Shown one piece after another: positions 57,034 to 64,000 of a stretch of DNA of 64,000 nucleotides (within the stretch, counting starts at the first letter, position 1; the number at the start of each line of letters is the position of its first letter). Origin of the DNA: CAYTLW01 sp964438735 (lineage in GTDB: Bacteria > Myxococcota_A > UBA9042); NCBI GenBank assembly GCA_964438735.1, contig CAYTLW010000021.1:1-64000 (forward strand), in the 5' to 3' direction. The notes beneath the pieces are model-generated. The model ran no database searches, was not told the DNA's origin, and saw nothing but the letters and a program-made list of their open reading frames with translations. The position numbers were made by a program, and so were the translations under genes.

Positions 57034-58116
57034 ATGACAAGGGTCCTGATCGTCGACGACGAAGACCTGATCCGGCGCATGCTGGGCAGACTGCTCAAGC
57101 GTCATAATTACGAGTGCACGCTCGCCAATTCGGCCAAGGAGGCCCGCGAACGACTGGCCGAGCAGGAGTTCGCGCTGGTGCTCAGCGACGTCAACATGCC
57201 CGGCGAGTCCGGCATCGATCTGGTCCGCTTCGTGCTGGGCAACTTCCCGGATACGGCGGCGGTCATGGTCACCGGCGTGGACGATCCGGAGATCGCCAAC
57301 AGCGCCCTCGAACTGGGCGCTTATGGCTATATCATCAAGCCCTTCGAGACCAATGAGGTGTTGATCAACGTGGCCAATGCGCTGCGTCGGCGAACGCTTG
57401 AGATCGAGAACCGGGCCCATCGCGAGTACCTGGAGCATACGGTCGCCGAGCGGACGCGCGAGCTGAGGCGAGCTTTCGAGCAGGTCGAGGCGACCAGCAA
57501 CGAGCTGGCGCTCTCTCGCGAAGAGACGATTCAGCGCCTCGCCCGCGCGGCAGAGTTTCGCAGTGATGAGACCGCGCAGCACATTCGCCGCATGAGCTTG
57601 TATTGCGAACTGCTGGCCCGGGCGCTTGGCAAGGATCCGGCCTGGTGCGAGTTGATCCGAATCGCCAGCCCCATGCACGACATCGGCAAGATCGGCACGC
57701 CGGACAGCATCCTGATGAAGAAGGGCAAGCTGACCACCGAAGAATTCGCCAAGATGAAGGAGCATGCCGAGGTCGGCTACAACATCCTGACGGGCTCCGC
57801 CTCCGAGATGCTGCAGCTGGCGGCCGAGATCGCCTACACGCACCACGAAAAGTGGGCGGGCGCCGGCTACCCTCGCGGTCTCGCGGGCGAGGACATCCCC
57901 ATCAGCGGACGGATCGCCGCGATCGCCGATGTGTTCGACGCGTTGATGAATCCGCGCTGCTACAAGCCGGCCTTCTCACTGGAGAAGACGCAGTCGATCA
58001 TGCAAGAAGGTGCCGGCCAGCACTTCGATCCAACGCTGCTGGCCCTGTTCTGGGATCAACTCGACGAGGTGCTGGACATTCAGCGACGCTACGCCGACAC
58101 GCCCTCACCCGTCTGA
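57034..58116 (+). CDS. HD-GYP response regulator, putative c-di-GMP phosphodiesterase
   Basis: 360 aa. Receiver domain 1-120 with the acidic pair D9/D10, phospho-acceptor Asp52 and Lys102. A coiled coil follows (about 120-165), then an HD-GYP domain: H183 region, HD 215-216 (HDIGK), H244, H270-H271, GYP 278-280 and D299. All metal ligands I can align are present. The Asp of the usual HHExxDGxGYP is Ala275 (HHEKWAGAGYP). Degrades cyclic di-GMP in other bacteria (RpfG type). The ATG at 57034 gives a native receiver start. Its last 12 bases overlap the end of hisD. Confidence 0.88.
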   Translation: MTRVLIVDDEDLIRRMLGRLLKRHNYECTLANSAKEARERLAEQEFALVLSDVNMPGESGIDLVRFVLGNFPDTAAVMVTGVDDPEIANSALELGAYGYIIKPFETNEVLINVANALRRRTLEIENRAHREYLEHTVAERTRELRRAFEQVEATSNELALSREETIQRLARAAEFRSDETAQHIRRMSLYCELLARALGKDPAWCELIRIASPMHDIGKIGTPDSILMKKGKLTTEEFAKMKEHAEVGYNILTGSASEMLQLAAEIAYTHHEKWAGAGYPRGLAGEDIPISGRIAAIADVFDALMNPRCYKPAFSLEKTQSIMQEGAGQHFDPTLLALFWDQLDEVLDIQRRYADTPSPV

Positions 58117-59385
58117 GCGAACGCCGCCGTCCTTGCGCCGCATCTCGGCCGCCCGCGCGTGCGCTTCCAGGCCTTCCACCCGCGCCAACGTCGCCACCGT
58201 AGGCGCCAGCGCCGCCGCGCCGTCGGCGGTCAGTCGTTGGTGGGCCAGCAGGCGAATGAAGGTGTGCACCGACAGGCCCCCCGTGTAGCGGGCGGCGCCG
58301 CCGGTGGGCAGGACGTGGTTGCTGCCCGAGCAGTAGTCGCCGAAGACCTCGGCTGATTCGTCGCCGACAAAGATGGCGCCGTAGGCCGTCAGCCGCGGTG
58401 CGACCCGCTGCGCGTCCTGCAGGTGCAGGTGCAGGTGCTCGGGTGCGCGCCTGTTGGCGAAGTCGATCATCTGGGCCAGGTCCGACACGGCGATGACCGC
58501 ACCGTGCGCTGCCAGGCTCGCGCTGGCGGTCGTCGCCGTCGATAGCGTGGTCAGCTGCTCACCAAGGGCCGCACGGATGGCCGCGGCCTGCTCGACACTG
58601 TCGGTCAGGGCGATGGCCTCGGCCTGGGGATCGTGCTCGGCCTGGGCCAGCATGTCCGCCGCCACGCGGGCGGGATCAGCGTGCCTGTCGGCCAGCAGCA
58701 GGACCTCGGAGGGCCCGGCGAGGGCGTCGATGCCGATGCGCCCGTAGAGCTGGCGCTTGGCTTCGGTGACCCAGGCGTTGCCGGGTCCCACGATCAGGTC
58801 CACCGGTTGGATGGATTCTGTGCCAAGGGCGACCGCCGCGACGGCTTGCACGCCGCCGATGGCCAGAACGCCGGTCGCGCCGGCGAGGCGGGCAGCGGCC
58901 AGTACGTGGCGATGGGGCCGGCCGTTCGGGCCTGGCGGGGACAACAACAAGACCTCCTGCACGCCGGCCACGACGGCCGGGATCACCGTCATCAACACCG
59001 TCGACGGCAATGGATAACGCCCCCCTGGGGCATAGCAGGCCGCCCGGGCCACCGGCATGACGCGCTGGCCGACGACCACGCCCGGCTCGATCTCCACCTC
59101 GAAGTCGTCCAGCCGGCCGCGCTGGGCCAGGGCGAAGGCCTCGATGTTGCGGGCTGCGCGCTCCAACGCCCGCTGTTCATGCGCCGGCAGATCGCGCCAA
59201 GCGGCCTCGATCTCTGCGGCAGGCACGCGCGGCTCCGGCACGTCGACGCCATCGAACTGCAGGGTCAAGGCCCGGATGGCGGCGTCGCCCTGTTCGCGGA
59301 CCCGGTCGATGATCGCAGCCACGGCGGCGGGGTCGGCGCCCGACGCCTCGAATCGATCGCCGAGTTCGTCCAGTCGACTCTTCAT
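58105..59385 (-). CDS. hisD: Histidinol dehydrogenase
   Basis: 426 aa. Last two steps of histidine synthesis: oxidises L-histidinol to L-histidine with two NAD and zinc. Family segments: RARRNIEAFALAQ-type helix, YAPGGRYPLPSTVLMTVIPA, GVQAVAAVALGTESI, GPGNAWVTEAKRQLYG, IDALAGPSEVLLLAD, QAEHDPQAEAI, RRAPEHLHLHL and GDYCSGSNHVLPT. ATG overlaps the hisA-I-E stop by 4 bp (ATGA). Last gene of the his run; its end overlaps the convergent HD-GYP gene by 12 bp. Confidence 0.96.
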   Translation of the reverse strand: MKSRLDELGDRFEASGADPAAVAAIIDRVREQGDAAIRALTLQFDGVDVPEPRVPAAEIEAAWRDLPAHEQRALERAARNIEAFALAQRGRLDDFEVEIEPGVVVGQRVMPVARAACYAPGGRYPLPSTVLMTVIPAVVAGVQEVLLLSPPGPNGRPHRHVLAAARLAGATGVLAIGGVQAVAAVALGTESIQPVDLIVGPGNAWVTEAKRQLYGRIGIDALAGPSEVLLLADRHADPARVAADMLAQAEHDPQAEAIALTDSVEQAAAIRAALGEQLTTLSTATTASASLAAHGAVIAVSDLAQMIDFANRRAPEHLHLHLQDAQRVAPRLTAYGAIFVGDESAEVFGDYCSGSNHVLPTGGAARYTGGLSVHTFIRLLAHQRLTADGAAALAPTVATLARVEGLEAHARAAEMRRKDGGVRSDG

Positions 59386-60647
59386 GACGACTCTCCGTCG
59401 GCAGGCTCGCGGCGACGACCGTGGCGGCCGTGCAGCTCCCGCTCCACGCGCGTCAGCGGGATGCCCCGGGCGACCAGGTTGGCCAGGGCGAAGTAGATCA
59501 CGTCGGCCGTCTCCCAGATGACCTCGCGTTCGTCATCGGCTTCGACCAGCTCGGCGGCTTCCTCCAGGATCTTGGCCTTCAGCAGCTCTGGATCGGCGAA
59601 CAGGCGGCGGGTATAGGACCGCTCGTCGGCACCCTCCAGGCGCTCGTTCAGCACCTCCTGCAGACGCGACAGGCCGAACTCCTGGTCGCCAAAGCAGGCG
59701 TACTGCGACGGTACGTGGCAGGCGCTCCCTTTCTGCACAACGCGGTACAGGAGCGTGTCGCGATCGCAGTCCATGCGCAGGGTCAGCAGGCGTTGGGTGT
59801 GACCACTGGTGGCCCCCTTGCGCCAGGGTTCCTGGCGACTGCGCGAGAAGTAGGTGGCGTCGCCGCTGTCCATACTCGCCCGAACGGCCGGCTGGTCGGC
59901 CCAGGCCTGCATGACCACCTGTCCGTGTTGATCCTGAACCACCACGGGCAACAGGCCGTCATGCCGCTTCCAGTCCATGAGCGCGCAGACCGCCTCTCCG
60001 AGATCCATGGCGCCGGTGTAGATGGCCATGCCGAGCTGACAGGAGGCGCCCATCTGGTCCAAGACCTGGACCTCGGCGATGCTGGCGATGCCGCCGGCGG
60101 CCACCACGCGGTTGCCGGTCGCGTCGACCATCCTTCGCACGGCGTCCAGATCGATGCCGCCCATGCGCCCTTCACGGTCGACCAGCGTGTAGAGGAACTC
60201 GCTGCACCAGGGTTCGAGGCGACGGGCCAGGGCCACCGGGGCGTCGTCGGTGGCCGCAGTCCAGCCTTTGGTCACCACCTTGCCAGCGCGCGCGTCCACG
60301 GCGGCGATGAGGCGATCTCTGGGATAGCGACGCAGGAACTCCGGGGTCGCCCGGGTGCCGATGATGATCTTGCGGGCCCCCGCCCGCAGCAGCCGGTCGG
60401 CGCGATCGTGATCGCGGATGCCGCCTCCGACGCGGCATTCGAACTCGCCGGCCAGCCGACAGATCAGCTCCAGGTTGTCGCCGTGCCCCAGGGCCGCGTC
60501 CAGATCGATGATGGCCAGTTCGCCATAGCGGGCCAGCCGTCGGGCCACCGCCACCGGATCGTCGTGGCGAATGGGGCAGTCTTCGGGATCGCCACCGCGC
60601 AACTGCACGACCTGGCCACCGAGCAGATCGATGGATGGATGGATCAT
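59382..60647 (-). CDS. hisA: HisA-HisI-HisE three-domain fusion
   Basis: 421 aa holding three histidine enzymes. HisA barrel (ProFAR isomerase), residues 1-225: Asp7 (SIDLLGGQVVQL), GGGIRDHDRADRLL, Asp118 (VDARAGKVVTKGW); the second half site reads YTLVDREGRMGG instead of the common RDGT. HisI (PR-AMP cyclohydrolase), about 229-320: YFSRSRQEPWRKGATSGHTQ, C294 in DCDRDTLL and C310-H311. HisE (PR-ATP pyrophosphohydrolase), about 326-410: SYTRRLFADPELLKAKILEE, WETADVIYFAL. So steps 2, 3 and 4 are on one chain. ATG 60647 has AAGGGG and lies 2 bp after hisF; a TTG at 60653 is possible. The HisI-HisE part looks closer to fungal HIS4 than to E. coli HisIE. Confidence 0.93.
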   Translation of the reverse strand: MIHPSIDLLGGQVVQLRGGDPEDCPIRHDDPVAVARRLARYGELAIIDLDAALGHGDNLELICRLAGEFECRVGGGIRDHDRADRLLRAGARKIIIGTRATPEFLRRYPRDRLIAAVDARAGKVVTKGWTAATDDAPVALARRLEPWCSEFLYTLVDREGRMGGIDLDAVRRMVDATGNRVVAAGGIASIAEVQVLDQMGASCQLGMAIYTGAMDLGEAVCALMDWKRHDGLLPVVVQDQHGQVVMQAWADQPAVRASMDSGDATYFSRSRQEPWRKGATSGHTQRLLTLRMDCDRDTLLYRVVQKGSACHVPSQYACFGDQEFGLSRLQEVLNERLEGADERSYTRRLFADPELLKAKILEEAAELVEADDEREVIWETADVIYFALANLVARGIPLTRVERELHGRHGRRREPADGESS

Positions 60648-60649
60648 GG

Positions 60650-61447
60650 TCAATCCCCTTGGGCGGTGCCTTCGGTCGCGGCGAGGTCCGAGACCGGGCG
60701 AACCGGGATGCCGCTGGCGGCCATGTGGGCCTTGATGTCGCTGATCGTCATCTGGCCGAAGTGCAACACGCTGGCCGCCAGCACGGCGTCGGCCCGGCCG
60801 TCGATGACCGCCGATGAGAAGTGCTCGGGCTGACCGGCACCGCCGCTGGCGATGACGGGGATGGGCACGGTGTCGGTGATCGCCCGCAGCAGGTCGATGC
60901 CGAATCCGGCCTGGGTACCGTCGGCGTCCATGTCGTTGAGCAGGATCTCGCCGGCCCCGAGCTCTGCCATGCGGCGCGCAAAGCCAATGGCTTCAACCCC
61001 GGTGGCGTGTCGCCCGCCGTGGCTGGTCAACCGGTAGGCGCCTTCCTCGCGACGCACATCCAGGCTGACGACGATGAACTGCGAGCCGAAGCGCTGCGCG
61101 GCGGCGGCGATCAGCTCGGGTTCGCGCAGGGCGGCGGTGCCCACGGCCACCTTATCCGCGCCCGCCCCAAGCACAGCGACCATGTCTTCGATGCATCGAA
61201 TGCCGCCGCCGACCGTGAATGGGATGAACAGCTCGCGGGAGACGCGATCGACCAGGTCGGCCAGGATGTCGCGCTTGTCGCTGCTCGCGGTGATGTCCAG
61301 GAAGGTCAACTCGTCAGCCCCTGCCGCGTCGTAGAGCCGGGCCAGCCCCACGGGATCGCCCGCATCGCGCAGGTTCTCGAAGTTGACGCCCTTGACCACG
61401 CGGCCGCCCTCGACATCGAGGCAGGGGATGACCCGTCGCGTCAGCAC
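60650..61447 (-). CDS. hisF: Imidazole glycerol phosphate synthase cyclase subunit
   Basis: 265 aa from GTG 61447. TIM barrel that makes IGP and AICAR from PRFAR and the ammonia supplied by HisH. VIPCLDVEGGRVVKGVNF carries the first catalytic Asp; LNDMDADGTQAGFGIDLL the second; VGGGIRCIEDM and GAGADKVAVGTAA are phosphate-binding loops. The GTG overlaps the hisH end (GTGCTGA) and GAGGAG lies upstream inside hisH. Confidence 0.95.
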   Translation of the reverse strand: MLTRRVIPCLDVEGGRVVKGVNFENLRDAGDPVGLARLYDAAGADELTFLDITASSDKRDILADLVDRVSRELFIPFTVGGGIRCIEDMVAVLGAGADKVAVGTAALREPELIAAAAQRFGSQFIVVSLDVRREEGAYRLTSHGGRHATGVEAIGFARRMAELGAGEILLNDMDADGTQAGFGIDLLRAITDTVPIPVIASGGAGQPEHFSSAVIDGRADAVLAASVLHFGQMTISDIKAHMAASGIPVRPVSDLAATEGTAQGD

Positions 61448-62082
61448 GAGGCCGCTCCTCGTCGCCACGAGGACGAATCCAGGCAACGACGCAGCAGGGC
61501 CAGGCCCGCGGCGCCAGACTTCTCGGGGTGGAACTGCATGGCCAACAGGTTGTCGCGCCAGACGGCGGCGGTGAAGGGGCCGCCGTGATCGGCGCGGGCG
61601 ACCACGTCAGAGGCGTCGTCGCAGACTGCGTGGTAGCTGTGCACGAAGTAGAAATGCTGGCCATCGTCGGCGGCCATCGGGGAGCCGGATGGCGCGCGCA
61701 TGTCGTCGGGAATCTGCACGCGATTCCAGCCGATCTGGGGCACCTTGACCGTCGACGGGAAGCGCACACAACGGCCCGGCAGCAGGCCCAGTCCGGGCAC
61801 ATCGGGCGCCTCCTCGCTGCTGTCGAAGAGCAACTGCAGGCCCAGGCAGATGCCCACGAAGGGCGTCCCGCTGGCGACGACCTTCTTCAATGTCTGGTCG
61901 AGTCCGCTGGTGCGCAGTCGGTCCATGGCGGCGCCGAAGTGCCCCTGGCCCGGGAAGATGACCATGGTAGCGCGGCTCAGCACCTCGGGATCGGCGCTCA
62001 AGCAGGCGTCGCTTCCGAGCGCGTCCAAGGCCTTGAGCACGCTGCGCACATTGCCGGCGCCATGGTCGACGACGGCGATCAT
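61441..62082 (-). CDS. hisH: Imidazole glycerol phosphate synthase glutaminase subunit
   Basis: 213 aa. Class I glutamine amidotransferase that feeds ammonia to HisF. Triad visible: Cys in GICLGLQLLF, His and Glu in QFHPEKSG. Start MIAVVDHGAGNVRSVLKAL at ATG 62082 overlaps the hisB stop by 4 bp. The longer frame to 62409 is hisB read in another frame. Confidence 0.95.
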   Translation of the reverse strand: MIAVVDHGAGNVRSVLKALDALGSDACLSADPEVLSRATMVIFPGQGHFGAAMDRLRTSGLDQTLKKVVASGTPFVGICLGLQLLFDSSEEAPDVPGLGLLPGRCVRFPSTVKVPQIGWNRVQIPDDMRAPSGSPMAADDGQHFYFVHSYHAVCDDASDVVARADHGGPFTAAVWRDNLLAMQFHPEKSGAAGLALLRRCLDSSSWRRGAASC

Positions 62083-62693
62083 GGGTCGAGGCTGCCCTTG
62101 GTGCTGGGAACCTCGTCGACGGCCCTGGGGTGGCTCGCCGCGGCCCCTTCGAAGGCGCGACCAAACGCCTTGAACAGGGCCTCGATGCAATGGTGGGTGT
62201 TCTCGCCGCGGATCAGCGTCAGGTGCAGATTGGCGCCCAGCGCGTTGGTCACTGCGGCGAAAAACTCGATGACGAGGTCGGTCTGCAGATCGCCAGCTGT
62301 GGGGCGGGCAAAGCTGGCTTCGAAGACCAGGTGCGGACGCCCGGACAGGTCTACGGCCGCTTCGGCCAGGGCTTCGTCCATAGGAAATCGACACCAGCCC
62401 GTGCGCCACAGTCCTCGTCGCTCGCCCAGCGCCTGCCGTAGGGCGCCGCCCAGGACCAGCCCGCTGTCTTCTACGGTGTGGTGTTGATCCACGTGCAGGT
62501 CGCCGGCGATGGACATCTGCAGATCCACGTGAGCGTGCCGGGCGAAGGCTTCGAGCATGTGGGCGAGAAAGCCGATCTCACACTGCACGCTGGCCCGACC
62601 GACGCCGTCCACATTCAATGCGCAGTCGATCTGCGTCTCGCGCGTCTTGCGCTCGATGTGCGCCTTGCGTGCCTCGGCTACGGGATCAGCCAT
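62079..62693 (-). CDS. hisB: Imidazoleglycerol-phosphate dehydratase
   Basis: 204 aa, the single-function type: no phosphatase half as in E. coli HisB. Manganese sites: DQHHTVEDSG and ENTHHCIEALFKAFGRA, with PMDEALAEAAVDLSGRPHL between. GFLAHMLEAFARHA stands where most members have GF(F/L)DHM, an Asp-to-Ala change beside the ligand His. AGGAGG 8 bases before ATG 62693. Its start overlaps the hisC-HAD end by 16 bp. A histidinol-phosphatase is therefore needed from elsewhere, and the HAD domain upstream is a candidate. Confidence 0.94.
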   Translation of the reverse strand: MADPVAEARKAHIERKTRETQIDCALNVDGVGRASVQCEIGFLAHMLEAFARHAHVDLQMSIAGDLHVDQHHTVEDSGLVLGGALRQALGERRGLWRTGWCRFPMDEALAEAAVDLSGRPHLVFEASFARPTAGDLQTDLVIEFFAAVTNALGANLHLTLIRGENTHHCIEALFKAFGRAFEGAAASHPRAVDEVPSTKGSLDP

Positions 62694-64000
62694 GCGATGA
62701 CCTCCTCGATGTTCGCGAACACCGCGTCGGCGCCCGCAGCGTAGAGATGCTCCGGCCAGCCCGAATCCCATCCCGTACCTGGAGGCAGCACACCGTAGGC
62801 GGCCATGCCAGCGGACCGCGCCGCCCGCATGTCATCGACCCCATCGCCGACATAGGCCATGGCGCCGCCGCCGAGCGATTCGCGCGCGGCGACCAGGCCG
62901 GCGGGATCGGGCTTGGCGGTCGGCGTGTCCTCCATGGCCAGCAGGTGCTTCCACAAACCCGGTGCGGCGTGACGCTGCAAGGTCCAGACGGCTTCGGACC
63001 GTGGCCTGCCGGTGACCACTGCGGTGGGCAGGGCCGACAACAGGCGTTCTTCGACGGCGGACTCCAGCAGCCAGGGTTCGTCGGCGATCAAGCCGTCAAA
63101 TCCCTCGCCGAGATAACGTGCCTGGAAGTGCTCGATCACCTGTTCCAGGGGCACGTCCAGGCCCGCCTCGCAGACCATCGCGTGGGTACATTCCCAGTCG
63201 TTGTTGAGGCCGCCACGCGCCTTGTATTCGTCGACCAGCGCGGCGTCGATGCACGCCGCCGCCGCGGACAGGCCCGCCTCCTCCAGCAGGGCGCGGGCGG
63301 TGTCGACCACCGCACGCCGATAGCTTCCAGAGACATCGACCAGGGTGCCGTCCACATCCAGGATCAGGCCGTCCAGCTTCGGCGGCGGACGCACCAGCCG
63401 GCCGATGGCGCCCGAAACGCGCTGCATCTGGGCCTCGGACCCGATGGCGATGCGCACGCATCCGGCCAGGTCGGCATGTTTGCCGTGGCGATCCCGAACC
63501 AGGATGCCCTCGGCCGCCAGCCCGTCCACCACGCGCGCATGCTGGTCGCCAAAGTGGACCAGCAGAAAGTTGCCGTGTTCGGCGCCGGTGGCCAGGCCCA
63601 GGCCGCGCATGGCACCGGCGAAGCGCGTCCGGCAGTCGCCCACCTCGACCACGTGCAGGCTCGTATGTTCGGCGTGGCGCATGCACGCGATGGAGGCGGC
63701 GATGGCGGCCCGGTTGACGTTGAAGGGATTGAGCACCCGGCGGAGCCCCTCGATGTTATCCGGCTGCGAGATCACCACCCCGATACGCAGCCCGGCGAGA
63801 CCGTAGACCTTGCTGAAGCTGCGGGTGACGAAGAGGTGACGATGCTTGTCGACCAGGTCCAAGGCCGTCTCGCCGAGGAACTCGCCGTAGGTCTCGTCGA
63901 TGATCACAGGGCAATCGACCAGCTCCAGGGTCTGTTCGATGATGTGCCGCGGAATCGCCGCGCCGGTGGGGTTGGACGGGTTGGCCACCGCGATCAGGCC
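62678..64000 (-). CDS. hisC: HisC aminotransferase fused to HAD phosphatase (5' end outside window)
   Basis: At least 440 aa; the N-terminal part lies beyond 64000. First visible part is a PLP aminotransferase, HisC type: AVANPSNPTG, ILDETYGEF-like VIIDETYGEFLG, the PLP Lys in TRSFSKVYGLAGLRIG, and a C-terminal Arg region. At about 63380 it runs into a complete HAD hydrolase: LDGLILDVDGTLVD (nucleophile Asp), VVTGRPR, Lys in AKPDP, YVGDGVDDMRAA. All four HAD motifs are intact. HisC makes histidinol phosphate, and the attached phosphatase could turn it into histidinol, the step missing from the rest of the operon. hisG is probably further upstream. Confidence 0.9.
   Translation of the reverse strand, partial: GLIAVANPSNPTGAAIPRHIIEQTLELVDCPVIIDETYGEFLGETALDLVDKHRHLFVTRSFSKVYGLAGLRIGVVISQPDNIEGLRRVLNPFNVNRAAIAASIACMRHAEHTSLHVVEVGDCRTRFAGAMRGLGLATGAEHGNFLLVHFGDQHARVVDGLAAEGILVRDRHGKHADLAGCVRIAIGSEAQMQRVSGAIGRLVRPPPKLDGLILDVDGTLVDVSGSYRRAVVDTARALLEEAGLSAAAACIDAALVDEYKARGGLNNDWECTHAMVCEAGLDVPLEQVIEHFQARYLGEGFDGLIADEPWLLESAVEERLLSALPTAVVTGRPRSEAVWTLQRHAAPGLWKHLLAMEDTPTAKPDPAGLVAARESLGGGAMAYVGDGVDDMRAARSAGMAAYGVLPPGTGWDSGWPEHLYAAGADAVFANIEEVIAWLIP

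Overview
The window reads as a 64 kb piece of a high-GC Myxococcota-type (deltaproteobacterial) genome, probably a draft or metagenome-assembled scaffold. Pointers are the very high GC at third codon positions, a MYXO-CTERM-like tail on a secreted peptidase, many Cys-rich surface proteins, many lipoproteins, a Ser/Thr kinase with a PEGA domain, and a 100-N scaffold gap at 4311..4410. I found no rRNA, tRNA, CRISPR array, insertion sequence or prophage. No stretch longer than 300 bases lacks a gene. The longest gaps, 34213..34465 and 34685..34946, hold an inverted-repeat element and a divergent promoter with operator-like palindromes.

Layout. 1-13.8 kb is a mostly minus-strand envelope region: a 43-aa membrane miniprotein, a multi-TM protein, a frameshifted secreted protein, a PEGA-domain Ser/Thr kinase, a TPR protein, a giant Cys-rich lipoprotein with an FGE-like domain, a Cys-repeat M23 peptidase carrying the scaffold gap, and a CcmE of the unusual CxxxY class. 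13.9-29.6 kb is mixed metabolism: D-Ala-D-Ala ligase, type II glutamine synthetase, pyruvate phosphate dikinase coupled to a MORN-repeat protein, a rhodanese-ThiF/MoeB fusion, a TPR membrane protein, a zinc-type oxidoreductase and two lipoproteins. 29.6-40.5 kb holds a large membrane protein, a FadL-type porin, further lipoproteins, an Rrf2 regulator divergent from a Cys-rich miniprotein, ribosomal protein S21, a beta-barrel protein with a poly-Lys/Arg stretch, a metzincin lipoprotein, MscS and a DksA-like protein. 40.7-51.7 kb carries 3-hydroxybutyryl-CoA dehydrogenase, an overlapping RND exporter / LolA-like / DUF1302-like operon, an OmpA protein with thrombospondin type-3 repeats, clpS-clpA and a CoaC-like flavoprotein. 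51.8-58.1 kb has a lipoprotein that joins a histone-H1-like Lys/Ala tract to a cytochrome c domain, an Rsm22-like methyltransferase, a small RHH-like protein, a SLOG/Ppx-GppA pair, a START protein and an HD-GYP response regulator. 58.1-64.0 kb is a tightly overlapping his operon running to the window edge: hisC-HAD fusion, hisB, hisH, hisF, hisA-hisI-hisE fusion, hisD.

The genes that most clearly work together are the his operon, the clpS-clpA pair, the RND/LolA-like/DUF1302-like envelope transport operon, and the Rrf2 regulator with the divergent miniprotein whose promoter is bracketed by two similar palindromes. The most notable points are the his fusions (the HisI-HisE part looks like fungal HIS4, and HisD follows directly), the Rrf2-linked Cys miniprotein, the histone-like cytochrome lipoprotein, the CxxxY CcmE, and the demonstration that the scaffold gap is very probably a false one.
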